From Terriglobales bacterium (lineage in GTDB: Bacteria; Acidobacteriota; Terriglobia; Terriglobales; Acidobacteriaceae): DNA of 64,000 bases. The notes beneath the pieces are model-generated. The model searched no databases. It saw only the letters and a list, made by a program, of their open reading frames with translations, and was not told the origin of the DNA. Positions 25,901 through 33,818 of this stretch are shown piece after piece. A program made the translations under genes and the position numbers. Every line of letters begins with the position of its first letter. Position 1 is the first letter of the stretch. The DNA lies in the NCBI GenBank assembly GCA_035764005.1, contig DASTZZ010000065.1, forward strand, positions 1 through 64,000, read 5' to 3'.

Positions 25901-26598
25901 AGCGCGCGCTGGAAGTCGCGTTCAAAGCGCAGGACGACTACGACGCGAACCTGCGCAAGCGGGCACGCGAAACGCTGGAGATGCTGGAGCGCGAAAATCG
26001 AATCGGCATCGTGATGCTCGGCCGACCGTACCACCACGATCCCGGCGTGAATCACGAGATCATGGACGAATTCCAGAAGCTCGGCTATCCCATCTTTTCT
26101 CAAAGCACTCTGCCGATCGATGAAGACATTCTTGACCGTCTCTTCGGCGACGAGGTTCGCGCCGGCGTGATTAGAGATCCGCTCGACATCAGCGACGTCT
26201 GGAAAAACGCCTACTCCGCCAGTACCAACCACAAAATTTGGGCGGCGAAGTTTACGGCCCGCCATCCCAATCTGGTCGCGCTGGAAATTTCCAATTTCAA
26301 GTGCGGTCACGATGCGCCGATCTATACGGTGATCGAAGACATCATCGAGAATTCGGGTACGCCGTATTTTGCGTTCAAGGATCTGGATGAGAACAAGCCG
26401 ACCGGGTCGATCAGGATTCGAGTCGAGACCATTGATTATTTCCTCCGCCGTTATCGCGAGGATTTGGTCAGGAAGCGGGAGGCCATTAGCAACATCGACG
26501 AACAACTTGCCGAGTATGAACGAAAGTTGCGGGAAGAGTTGATGACGCAGCAGTACACGCAATCCACGGAGCAGTACGAAGGCGTGGGCGCGGATTAG
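22972..26598 (+). CDS. Two-domain BcrA/BadF-type activase with DUF2229
   Basis: This 1,208-residue protein has two tandem ASKHA-fold activase domains. The first (about 50-330) has YVGLDVGSTTVKSVIVDA and the cluster-binding Cys in NDKCAGGTGAVIDKI. The second (about 395-670) has FVGVDGGSTSTKAVLMSE and LNTQCSAGNGYFLQSTAETL. A DUF2229/HgdB-like region follows (about 820-1,170) with GAIDPCFPSKIGIPHV, HLKCTTGSNACPTVTA and FKCGHDAPIY. Related activases couple ATP hydrolysis to electron transfer through a [4Fe-4S] cluster at the dimer interface. An N-terminal GNHDHSNGCCG could bind metal. The GTG start has GGAGGAGG five bases upstream. Substrate unknown. Confidence 0.88.
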   Translation: MSGNHDHSNGCCGSKGAIKLDVKLGELVATLPRPKPKPRLNPVPNGETKLTYYVGLDVGSTTVKSVIVDANSDQILWQDYQRHETKQPEKVLEFLNRMQAEAGIATNNCRMFITGSGGSTIAPLIGAKFVQEVTAVSLAVEKLHPEVNSVIELGGQDAKIIVFKEDEASGRKKKIPSMNDKCAGGTGAVIDKINAKLKIPADELCNQGYHGIKLHPVAGKCGVFAETDINGLQKQAVPSDQLMASLFDAIVLQNLSVLTRGHTLRPHVLLLGGPNCFIKGMREAWQHNIPKTWEERRVPIPEGMKPEQLIKTPENAQYFAAIGAVEFGKDEDPDVGWYQGTAKLEHYIEVGRLEEKSQSGAAGLSASDEELANFKKSYTIPRFNGAKFTPGTVVRGFVGVDGGSTSTKAVLMSEEGALLCKAYQLSNGNPMQDTIDMFRSLRQQVESQGATLEVLGVGTTGYAKDILKETLHADVALVETVAHTESAMRFYQDPHCIVDVGGQDIKLIVLKDGRVKDFKLNTQCSAGNGYFLQSTAETLGIKVDEYADIAFSANQMPIFGYGCAVFMQSDIVNFQRQGWAAKEILAGLAAVLPKNIFLYVASIPNLAKLGHRFILQGGTQKNLAAVKSEVDFIKSHFRSDAIEPEVIVHEHCGESGAIGAAVEAMRIYRNGHQTEFIGLDAVQKISYRTTRNESTRCYFCKNNCLRTFIDVQTGDTENWKAPTFKSKVPLQAGEQRLIISTCEKGQVEDVAAMRGIKAGLDALKEANPNYVEIAASSVWRSQNPPKVADPIPNTKWTFKKEIKERAELMKKRAKFRVGMPKVLNMYVYAPLFSAYLETLGLEPENIIYSDYTSREMYKAGAGRGAIDPCFPSKIGIPHVYNLIFVKHVKKPLDAIFFPMIDVLTTHLKCTTGSNACPTVTATPDAVKAAFTKETNVFADNGIVYLDPIVNLADRKLFALQMYRAWAPILGVSEEENERALEVAFKAQDDYDANLRKRARETLEMLERENRIGIVMLGRPYHHDPGVNHEIMDEFQKLGYPIFSQSTLPIDEDILDRLFGDEVRAGVIRDPLDISDVWKNAYSASTNHKIWAAKFTARHPNLVALEISNFKCGHDAPIYTVIEDIIENSGTPYFAFKDLDENKPTGSIRIRVETIDYFLRRYREDLVRKREAISNIDEQLAEYERKLREELMTQQYTQSTEQYEGVGAD

Positions 26599-26639
26599 AA
26601 CGAAATAGATCTAAGCTCGTCTGAGCATCGTTAGGACGA

Positions 26640-26760
26640 AATGCCAGAGTGCCGCCCCTACGGGCTCGGTTTGTGTGGATCCCAACCCAGCACTTACGTG
26701 CTGGGCTATCCATATGTCGGGCCTACGGCGCTTTGGGCGTCGCTTCGCTCGCACGGAATC
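26640..26760. repeat. Hairpin-string repeat region
   Basis: CCCAGCAC (26686-26693), loop TTAC and GTGCTGGG (26698-26705) form a perfect 8-bp hairpin. It is flanked by GCCCCTACGGGC-like and GGGCCTACGGCGC-like short dyads. The style matches the hairpin strings at 38155, 40414, 46217 and 49991. The rest of the 426-base gap 26599-27024 holds no gene I can support. Confidence 0.55.
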
Positions 26761-27024
26761 TTACGGCGCGCTTCGGTGCTCTAGCGATTCGTTCAGGCCT
26801 TGGGCTGCGAGAATTGCTTCGTCCGCAGTCGGAATCTTGCAACGCGATTCGACCCTGTGGTTGCGGCAAGAGAATCGCTCCACTCAATAAATTTATTCTG
26901 TGCTCGATCGTGAACTATTCGGTCTTGCCTGCTTTGATTGCGGTCAGGGTGGTTCTCTCTTTGGTAACGAAACGAAGGTTCATCGTACCGTCAGAAAGCG
27001 TCTGGGCTGTAGTAGATTCCACCC

Positions 27025-27876
27025 ATGACTACGAGTACGAAAACTGTCGTTCCTGAAACGACTTTCAATCAGACATCGCATGCATCCGGTATCAGTGCCA
27101 AATTGGCACTGGCCTTTGCTGTAGCGCTCGTTTGCTTCTGCGCTTCCGTTCCGGCATTCGCGCAATATGGGCTTACCTGCGCTTCGGAAGATGGACATCG
27201 TCATTACTGCTCCGCCGACACGCGCGGAGGCGTAACGATGCAGCATCAGCGCAGTAAATCAGCCTGCGTGCAGGGAGCAAGCTGGGGATTCGATCAGCAG
27301 GGCGTCTGGGTCGATCACGGCTGCCGAGCGGACTTCATCGTGAATACGCGTCAGGTGGATGGTCCGGGAGACCGCGATCGTGACCATTTCCACGGTCACG
27401 ATGCCGACCATGATCGCGATTTTGGTCGCGATCACCACGATTTTGATCACGACCGTCGTCCGGCGGAAACTATGCAGCTCACCTGCTCTTCTGAAGACGG
27501 TCGCCGGCACTACTGCACCAGCGATATTCAAGGCATCGCGACTCTTCTGCGGCAGCGTAGCGGCTCGCCATGTCGCGAAGGATACAGCTGGGGCAACGAT
27601 CGCAACGGCATCTGGGTTGACCATGGCTGCCGCGCCGATTTTCAGCTTCAAGGTCGTCGCACCGCATTTGTCGGCAATCCGGGATACATCGGGACTCTCA
27701 AGTGCTCTTCCGATTTCGGCACGCGCCAGTACTGCCAAGCCGATACCCGCAATCGCGTTCGCATCGCGCGCCAGGTCAGCGAGTCAGCCTGCAGACTCGG
27801 GTATAGCTGGGGATACGATAGGAACGGCGTCTGGGTCGATCACGGCTGCCGCGCCGAGTTCCAGATCGGGAACTAA
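27025..27876 (+). CDS. Secreted protein with three DUF3011 repeats
   Basis: This 283-residue protein has a signal peptide (about residues 18-47, ending VPAFA). Three DUF3011 repeats of about 55 residues follow, at about 50-105, 148-205 and 220-280. Each has the pattern CSxDGxRxYC, a Gln-Arg-Ser segment, Cys, then YSWGxDRxGxWVDHGCRAxF. The paired Cys suggest disulfides in the periplasm. Between repeats 1 and 2 lies an extreme His/Asp linker with GDRDRDHFHGHDADHDRDFG and more. DUF3011 has no defined biochemical function; cell-surface or lectin-like roles are speculation. Confidence 0.85.
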   Translation: MTTSTKTVVPETTFNQTSHASGISAKLALAFAVALVCFCASVPAFAQYGLTCASEDGHRHYCSADTRGGVTMQHQRSKSACVQGASWGFDQQGVWVDHGCRADFIVNTRQVDGPGDRDRDHFHGHDADHDRDFGRDHHDFDHDRRPAETMQLTCSSEDGRRHYCTSDIQGIATLLRQRSGSPCREGYSWGNDRNGIWVDHGCRADFQLQGRRTAFVGNPGYIGTLKCSSDFGTRQYCQADTRNRVRIARQVSESACRLGYSWGYDRNGVWVDHGCRAEFQIGN

Positions 27877-27891
27877 CGTCATACTGTGAAT

Positions 27892-27940
27892 TGAGCGCCG
27901 AAGGCGCGGCTGGTACTCGCTGCCGCTGCTTCGGCGCTCA
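27892..27940. terminator. Hairpin between convergent genes
   Basis: TGAGCGCCGAAG (27892-27903) pairs perfectly with CTTCGGCGCTCA (27929-27940) around a 25-nt loop that can itself fold. It lies between the convergent DUF3011 and amidase genes and probably ends transcription from both sides. Confidence 0.6.
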
Positions 27941-28004
27941 TCTATTTTGCAGGCGTTCGCGTCTGAATGCTTCGCGAACGAAGCCGAACGCCTCTCGATA
28001 AGCA

Positions 28005-29873
28005 CTACTCCTTCGCAGCAGCTAATTCCGCATCAAGATCGGGATGCTTCAGCTGAAACCCGGTAGCATCCTGGTAAGCCTTAGCAAACGCCAGAAGCTT
28101 CGCCTCTCCATAAAGCTGGCCAAGGAAGGTCAGGCTCACCGGAGTTCCCGGGCCGCCGATGCCATCGTCATCACCGTTGTCTTTCCGTGGAGGTTTAGGA
28201 GCATCGGCTCCGCGGAATCCGTTCGGCAGGATCAGCGCTGGATGGCCCGTAAGATTCGTAGCTACAAGCTGCTCGCTGTTGGTTGGCGCGACGATTACAT
28301 CCAAGTTTTCGAATAACTTCTTCCATAAGTCCATCGCTTCCATGCGTGCGCGGTTGGCCTGAATGTATTCGACCGCAGGCGTGAGTCGCGCGATGCGGAA
28401 CAGATTCGGCCAATCATCAGGAGACTGCTCGGTAAGCAGCTTGTCGCGGCCTGAGCGCGTGAGATCGTCGAATGCGGCGGCAGCTTCTGCGGTGAGCAAC
28501 GGGGTCATCGCGCTATAAGGAAATTTCGGAATCTCTACTGCGATGAGCTTCACGCCCATTTCGTGCAGCTTCGCCAGGGTTGCGTCGTTGAAGCGTTGAT
28601 CGTACTTGCGGCGCTCCTGCGCCTGCTCCCGCTGCCGGCGGCTCTCCTCGCGTTTCTTCAATTCTTCCGGCGACGCAGTGGTCTGCTCTGTCGGCGCTTG
28701 TGGCTCGGTCGGCGGCTTGAGTTCGAATTCCTCTTTGAAATATCCAACGCGCAGCTTGCGCCAATCGAGAGTGCCGTCCCAGTTGAACGCCACGTTGCGA
28801 ACGGTACGATCTTGACCGTCAGGGCCGTAGATCGCATTCAGCACCAGCGCAGTATCTTCGACAGCTCGGCAGATCGGGCCGAGCTTGTCCATGGTCCAGG
28901 AGAGCGCCATTGCGCCGGTGCGAGGAACTCGGCCAAAGGTGGGTCGCAAGCCTGTAGTGCCGCAGCGGGTTGATGGAGAAGAAATTGACCCAAGCGTCTC
29001 GGAGCCGATGGCGAAGGCAACACATCCCGCAGCTGTGGCTGATGCCGAGCCTGCGGAAGAGCCGCTGGAACCTTGATGCGGATTCCACGGATTGCGCGTC
29101 ATGCCACCGAACCACTTATCGCCCATCGCGAGCGCACCCAGCGTGAGCTTAGCGACGAGCACCGCTCCGGCATGATCGAGACGCTTCACGACGGTAGCGT
29201 CTTCATCGATGTTCTGCTGCTCGAATCCTCCTGCGCCCCAGGTGGTTCGGTACCCTTTCACAGCCAGCAGGTCTTTCGCGCCCCACGGCAAACCGTGTAG
29301 TGGACCTCGATAGCGGCCCGCAGCAAGATCGCGATCCGCTTCTTTTGCCTGAGCGCGCGCCCGATCTTCGGTGAGGGTGATCACGAACTTGAGCAGCGGA
29401 TCGTACTTCTTGAGGCGCGCAAGATACATGTCAGTGAGCGCAAGAGAGGACACTTTCTTGGTACGCACTAAGTGCCCGAGTTGGCGCGCGCTGTAGAAAG
29501 CTACATCTTCAATGTTCTTTGGCGCGCCGCTGATGTTCAGCGCCGGAGCGCTCGCCAGCTTTATCGGGCGCTTTACGGTTTCGAACTTCATGTCGCCGAG
29601 CACAGGATCGAAGATGTAGGCCGGCGCGACCGAATTGGGAATATGCAGTCCGTGGATCTCTTCGTAGTTCTTTTTGTTCTCGTTCAGCCCGTCCAGCATC
29701 GCCTGGACGTAGTCGTCTGGAATCGAAACATCGGCAACGTCGGCCGCGGTCTCGACCATCTCCTTGGTGACTTTGCCCTGCGGGTCGGCCATGCTCCACA
29801 GCACGCCGGGAAACAACGTAGAACTGAGTCCAAGCTGTGAACACACTGCAAGAAATCTGCGACGATCAAGCAT
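28005..29873 (-). CDS. Amidase-signature family hydrolase, exported
   Basis: The ATG at 29873, with GAGGG upstream, gives 622 residues starting with a Tat-like signal (MLDRRRFLAVCSQLGLSS). The amidase-signature triad is visible: Lys in GLPWGAKDLLAVKGYRTTWG (about residue 205), and the two Ser in the Gly/Ser-rich HQGSSGSSAGSASATAAGCV (about 275-295). The N-terminal half includes a family-type KYDPLLKFVITLTEDRA segment. A charged insert of about 40 residues rich in Glu, Arg and Gln (about 415-455) interrupts the C-terminal half. It likely hydrolyses amides in the periplasm; the substrate is unknown. It is not GatA, since it is exported and no gatCB genes are adjacent. Confidence 0.88.
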   Translation of the reverse strand: MLDRRRFLAVCSQLGLSSTLFPGVLWSMADPQGKVTKEMVETAADVADVSIPDDYVQAMLDGLNENKKNYEEIHGLHIPNSVAPAYIFDPVLGDMKFETVKRPIKLASAPALNISGAPKNIEDVAFYSARQLGHLVRTKKVSSLALTDMYLARLKKYDPLLKFVITLTEDRARAQAKEADRDLAAGRYRGPLHGLPWGAKDLLAVKGYRTTWGAGGFEQQNIDEDATVVKRLDHAGAVLVAKLTLGALAMGDKWFGGMTRNPWNPHQGSSGSSAGSASATAAGCVAFAIGSETLGSISSPSTRCGTTGLRPTFGRVPRTGAMALSWTMDKLGPICRAVEDTALVLNAIYGPDGQDRTVRNVAFNWDGTLDWRKLRVGYFKEEFELKPPTEPQAPTEQTTASPEELKKREESRRQREQAQERRKYDQRFNDATLAKLHEMGVKLIAVEIPKFPYSAMTPLLTAEAAAAFDDLTRSGRDKLLTEQSPDDWPNLFRIARLTPAVEYIQANRARMEAMDLWKKLFENLDVIVAPTNSEQLVATNLTGHPALILPNGFRGADAPKPPRKDNGDDDGIGGPGTPVSLTFLGQLYGEAKLLAFAKAYQDATGFQLKHPDLDAELAAAKE

Positions 29874-29953
29874 CGTGTAAAGTCCCTCGCATTGGTCAAT
29901 GAAAACCGGCAATTATAGCTGGCGGGACAGATCGGAACGCATTCCAGGAGTTA

Positions 29954-32002
29954 CTAAGTGGTTCTTGAGGTCTTAGTAGTCTCCAGCAGCGGGTCGGGAA
30001 CACCGGCCACCGGGAGATCAATGACGATGGATGCGCCGGAAGGATGCAGATTGTGAGCGGAGATTTCCCCGCCATGCTGCTTGATAATGCCGTAAGAAAC
30101 GCTCAGCCCTAGCCCAGGTCCCTTGCCAGGATCTTTGGTAGTGAAGAACGGATCGAAGACTCGGTCCGGATTTGGGAAGCCGGAGCCGTTATCGCTGAAC
30201 CGGACGCGCACGCTGTCTTCGTGTTGATGGGCCTCTACCGTGATGCGCCCAGCTTCGACTCCGTGTAATGCGTCCAGCGAGTTGTTCAGAAGATTCAGAA
30301 ACACCTGCTTTAAGAGATTTTCATCGACAAGAACGCCCGGAAGATCGGGCGCGATTTCGCTTCTCAGGTCCACTCCGGAACGCTTGATTTCGTAGGCCCG
30401 AAGCTTGAAGACCTCGTCCAAAATGAAGGAAAGCGACATGGAGCGGCGTTCAAACTTCGTTTGCCGCGCGAAACGCAGCAGGTTGTCGATGATCTGCTTC
30501 ATGCGCAGGGCTTCGCGGCGGATTACGTCGGCTCCTCGACGGGTGCCTTCATCATGAGCTGATCCGGAGATCATCTCGGCATATCCCAGGACGGCGGTCA
30601 GAGGATTGTTCAGCTCGTGTCCCGCGCCGGAAACGAGTTTGCCTAATCCCGCCAGCTTTTCCGAAACGACGAGCTGCCGCTGCAGATGCGAGTTCTCAAT
30701 GGAGATTGCGAGGTCCGCGCTCAGCATTTCGACCGCCGCGAGGTCTTCGGCGACAATGCGCTGTACGCTGCGCGGATGGTCCAGCGCAATGCAGCCGACA
30801 AGCACCTCTCGCGGAGAGCGCAGCGGTACGAGAATTTTGTCGCCTTCGTGCCAAAACTGCGTAGCCGGATATTTGTTATCGGGGATGGAACGTCGAATTA
30901 GCTCGTTCGCTACACGGAAGGAATGTGGCCCGACTCCGCGGCTTGTTTTGCATAGCTGCTCCAGTTTGTCCACAGTAATGTGTTGAACTTCGGCGCGCGT
31001 GGTTTCGAGCGTGGTTGCATCCATTCCGGATGCCCCGGCAACGTAGAGATTGCGCTGATCGTCAGTGAGCAGAACAACGACGCGACGGAAATTTGAGCTC
31101 TTGCCGATGACTTCAGCGATCTCGTCGCAGAAACCGGCCACGTCGGCTCCGCTCAGCAGCTTGGAAGTGACATAGAAGAAGCGCTGAATCTGCTCGCGAG
31201 TGGCGCGCTCTTGAGCTTCGGCAAGCTGCGCGGTATGGGATTTGTCCTCGAGCAAGGTGACGATCATGCCGATCGCCACCCAGAATTTCGGAAGGTTTGC
31301 CAGGGCAATGGCAATGTTGACGACATTCTGTTTCGCAGGCAGGAGGAAATAAAATGCGGGGAAGACCGCCGCCCATGTGAACAATCCAAAGGACGTGAGC
31401 ACTACTCCGGGAGAAAAACGACGATAGCAGTACCAATATAGGAATCCCGCGAGTCCGAACGTGAGCGTCTCAATGCTATAAAAGCCCAGATCGGGACGCC
31501 CCTGCACCACCTTCCACGATCCCCAACCCGCAGCGATCAAGACCGCAGCGCAGATCGCAATCATGTAAGGCTCAAGCCGGCGATGGTGGTAAATGACTAC
31601 CCAGATTACAGCTCCGATCGCAAACGTGGCTCCGCACAACACGTAAACCCAGAAGGCGGTCGAATGAAAGGCGTACAGTTCGGCGTAACCGACCGAAGGG
31701 ACAGCAAGCAGAAGAAAGAAAGGCCACCGCTGTTTCGGATCCTGGAAGATCTTGGTCATCGAAAGCAGCAGGACGAGGCCGCTCAACTGGAGCATGCCGA
31801 GATCGAGTCCGTCGACGGCGGCGATCGACATTCCCAGGTTTGGACCGATCACCTGCACGATCGCGCGCACGAAGATGAGGGTCCAGGCGATCACCCAAAG
31901 GCGTACCCGATATGAGCGATTACTGGCGTATAGGAACCAGAAAATCGGGACCAGAGCCGCGAGCAGAAGTAGCGTAGGAAGCCGGTGGAATTCGAAACTC
32001 AT
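29954..32002 (-). CDS. Membrane sensor histidine kinase with GAF domain
   Basis: This 682-residue kinase has an N-terminal membrane region with about seven hydrophobic helices (1-235) and a short coiled coil (QLAEAQERATREQIQRF). A GAF domain follows (about 270-435). The HisKA dimerisation helix has the phospho-acceptor His in LVSGAGHELNNPLTAVLGYA (about residue 460). The HATPase domain has the N box (FLNLLNNSLDALHG) and G boxes (DNGSGFPNPD, GPGLGLSVSYGI). There is no receiver domain and no response-regulator gene nearby, so it is an orphan kinase. The transmembrane sensor module is not one I can name. Confidence 0.9.
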   Translation of the reverse strand: MSFEFHRLPTLLLLAALVPIFWFLYASNRSYRVRLWVIAWTLIFVRAIVQVIGPNLGMSIAAVDGLDLGMLQLSGLVLLLSMTKIFQDPKQRWPFFLLLAVPSVGYAELYAFHSTAFWVYVLCGATFAIGAVIWVVIYHHRRLEPYMIAICAAVLIAAGWGSWKVVQGRPDLGFYSIETLTFGLAGFLYWYCYRRFSPGVVLTSFGLFTWAAVFPAFYFLLPAKQNVVNIAIALANLPKFWVAIGMIVTLLEDKSHTAQLAEAQERATREQIQRFFYVTSKLLSGADVAGFCDEIAEVIGKSSNFRRVVVLLTDDQRNLYVAGASGMDATTLETTRAEVQHITVDKLEQLCKTSRGVGPHSFRVANELIRRSIPDNKYPATQFWHEGDKILVPLRSPREVLVGCIALDHPRSVQRIVAEDLAAVEMLSADLAISIENSHLQRQLVVSEKLAGLGKLVSGAGHELNNPLTAVLGYAEMISGSAHDEGTRRGADVIRREALRMKQIIDNLLRFARQTKFERRSMSLSFILDEVFKLRAYEIKRSGVDLRSEIAPDLPGVLVDENLLKQVFLNLLNNSLDALHGVEAGRITVEAHQHEDSVRVRFSDNGSGFPNPDRVFDPFFTTKDPGKGPGLGLSVSYGIIKQHGGEISAHNLHPSGASIVIDLPVAGVPDPLLETTKTSRTT

Positions 32003-32159
32003 GTCGCTGGGTAGATACCTCGGTCCCGATCAGATCTGGCTTCAGGCCATTTGTCGGATAGTACAAAGGTTGCTAAAAAGCCGCCGATTATGGCGATTTT
32101 CCGCATTCTGCAGTTTACTGCCTGGGAAGAGCAGCTACAATGTGACCACGAGTAGAACC

Positions 32160-33077
32160 ATGAGGTCCTTCAGGCTTTCCTTTTTCCTTGTTACAGCTCA
32201 GCTATGCTCGTTTTTCCTGCTTGCCATTCCGGCAGCGGCCCAATTCACCATCGGTTCCGGCAATGCCGTGCAGGTTCCCGACATTGCAAACGAAGGCTCT
32301 GGACCGCTCGATCCTTCACAGCCGAAGGGCATTACTCCGCAGGAAATCATTCAGAAGTTCAGCGCGAAAGAAGACGACTTCAAGCGAGCTCGCGATCAGT
32401 ACACCTGGACCGAGGACATCAAATACCAGGAACTCGACGGTGATTCCATTGTCGGAGAGTTTCGCCAGGTTTCTGACATCATCTATGACGAACACGGTCG
32501 GCGTCTCGAGCAAGTGAAGTTTGCGCCGCAGACGAGCCTATATATCACCAAAGAAGACATGGACGACCTGCGCAAGCGCACGGCCTTCCTGCTCACGACC
32601 GAAGAGCTGCCTAAATACCAGGTGATGTACGTCGGCCAGCAGAAGGTCGATGAGCTGCAGACTTATGTTTTCGATATCGCGCCAAAAACGATCGAAAAAG
32701 ATCAGCGCTATTTTCAAGGTCGAATCTGGGTAGACACTCAGGACCTTGAAGTCGTAAAGACGTATGGCAAGGGCGTTCCCGACATCGGCCTAAATCTGAG
32801 CCCGAAAAAGAAAAAGAAGCATCCGGAAGACGAGCAGCTGTTCCCGCATTTTGTTACGTATCGTGAACAGATCGACGGCAAGTACTGGTTCCCAACCTAC
32901 AGCAAGGCCGACGAAGTGCTTCACTTCTATGTCGGCGATGCACACGTCAAAGCCGTAGTGAAATATACCGACTACAAGCGCTTTGGAGCTGACACCAAGA
33001 TTCTCTACGGCAAGCAGGAGATCGGTAATGCTCCACAGAGTTCTAATTCGGGAAATCAGGCGGCACAGCCGAAATGA
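32160..33077 (+). CDS. Secreted LolA-like protein
   Basis: The frame is open much further upstream, but the ATG at 32160 starts a good signal peptide (MRSFRLSFFLVTAQLCSFFL, then LAIPAAAQ). The 305-residue protein matches the N-terminal half of the gene at 4660 along its length: SGPLDPSQPKGITPQEIIQK, AFLLTTEELPKYQVMYVGQQ, YFQGRIWVDTQDLEVVKTYG and GKYWFPTYSKADEVLHFYVG. A Lys-rich insert (SPKKKKKHPEDEQ) replaces a shorter loop. It lacks the Pro/Gln linker and NTF2-like domain of its paralogue. A periplasmic lipid or lipoprotein-related role is inferred. Confidence 0.8.
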   Translation: MRSFRLSFFLVTAQLCSFFLLAIPAAAQFTIGSGNAVQVPDIANEGSGPLDPSQPKGITPQEIIQKFSAKEDDFKRARDQYTWTEDIKYQELDGDSIVGEFRQVSDIIYDEHGRRLEQVKFAPQTSLYITKEDMDDLRKRTAFLLTTEELPKYQVMYVGQQKVDELQTYVFDIAPKTIEKDQRYFQGRIWVDTQDLEVVKTYGKGVPDIGLNLSPKKKKKHPEDEQLFPHFVTYREQIDGKYWFPTYSKADEVLHFYVGDAHVKAVVKYTDYKRFGADTKILYGKQEIGNAPQSSNSGNQAAQPK

Positions 33078-33084
33078 GTGAAAT

Positions 33085-33462
33085 CTAGATCTGCTCTAAA
33101 AGCAGGCCTGAAGACCGAAATCTGCTGAAGTCGGCTACATTCGCAGTGGCTAGCGCAGCGTTCTCACCGATTGCGGTCGCTGCGATCATGCAATCAACGA
33201 ATGTTCCGCGCCGCCTCCCGCTGACATTAAAAAGCTCCGCCGCACGAGCGCTGTCTCGGTCCGTAAAAGGCACAGGTACACCAAGTATCTGGGTAAGAGT
33301 GGGTATCTGAGCGACATCGAATGGCCCGCACAGGAATTCTGCCCAGCAAATGGCGCTAGCTCCCAATGGAACGTTATTGTTGAGCCACTGTTCAAGTTGA
33401 ACAGCCTCTCGTGTCTGCGGGATCAAGCTCCGGATCAGAAAACTACTATCTAGATGAATCAT
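33085..33462 (-). CDS. vapC: PIN-domain toxin, VapC-like
   Basis: From the ATG at 33462 the protein has 125 residues. It carries PIN-domain acidic residues: MIHLDSSFLIRSLI (first Asp), ICWAEFLCG (Glu), and FVDCMIAATAIGENAALATA followed by NVADF (later Asp pair). VapC toxins are Mg-dependent RNases. The start overlaps the antitoxin stop by four bases (ATGA), confirming a coupled toxin-antitoxin pair. The longer frame from 33537 would overlap the antitoxin heavily and lacks support. Its substrate RNA is unknown. Confidence 0.87.
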   Translation of the reverse strand: MIHLDSSFLIRSLIPQTREAVQLEQWLNNNVPLGASAICWAEFLCGPFDVAQIPTLTQILGVPVPFTDRDSARAAELFNVSGRRRGTFVDCMIAATAIGENAALATANVADFSRFRSSGLLLEQI

Positions 33463-33752
33463 CGCGACGACAACTGTCGCGGTGACAAGCGCCGGGTCGA
33501 TGAATTGCGGCGTTCTTGACGTATCTTCCGACCCCATTTAGCGGCCTCGGTCTTCGAAAGTTTCATGGAGGCCTGCAACGTTTTAAAAGCCTCAAGTGGG
33601 CTGGACGTTGCAGATTGGCTTAGGCTGGCTGACCGGATCGAGCGCCGCAGTGCTTCAGACTTTGAGACTCCCCAGCGATTGGCGAGCTCGTCTAGCTTCC
33701 GGACCGTCTCAACATCTAAAGCATAGGTCGTTCGAACAATTGTGGTGGCCAT
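33459..33752 (-). CDS. vapB: Ribbon-helix-helix antitoxin, VapB-like
   Basis: This 97-residue protein begins MATTIVRTTYALDVETVRKL and continues DELANRWGVSKSEALRRSIR. That is a ribbon-helix-helix domain: a DNA-contacting strand, then two helices with the GVSKSEAL turn. The C-terminal half is basic and polar (SKTEAAKWGRKIRQERR) and would contact the PIN toxin encoded directly downstream with a 4-base overlap. A palindrome at 33747-33772 spans the start codon and is likely its own operator. Confidence 0.85.
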   Translation of the reverse strand: MATTIVRTTYALDVETVRKLDELANRWGVSKSEALRRSIRSASLSQSATSSPLEAFKTLQASMKLSKTEAAKWGRKIRQERRNSSTRRLSPRQLSSR

Positions 33753-33772
33753 ACATTATGGTATGGCCATAC
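33747..33772. promoter_or_regulatory. Operator-like palindromes at the vapBC start
   Basis: GGCCATAC (33747-33754), then GTATGGCC (33761-33768), which overlaps the perfect palindrome GTATGGCCATAC (33761-33772). Three half-sites thus alternate in orientation over 26 bases. The first contains the antitoxin start codon, so binding would block initiation. This fits VapB autoregulation. Confidence 0.6.
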
Positions 33773-33818
33773 TCATGGAGAGGTCAACGTGTTTGCCAGG
33801 CGAGTCGCTCGGAAGACA

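Noticed and set aside
25393-26562. 389-residue minus-strand protein
   Set aside because: Antisense to the DUF2229 part of the activase gene, whose motifs are clear.
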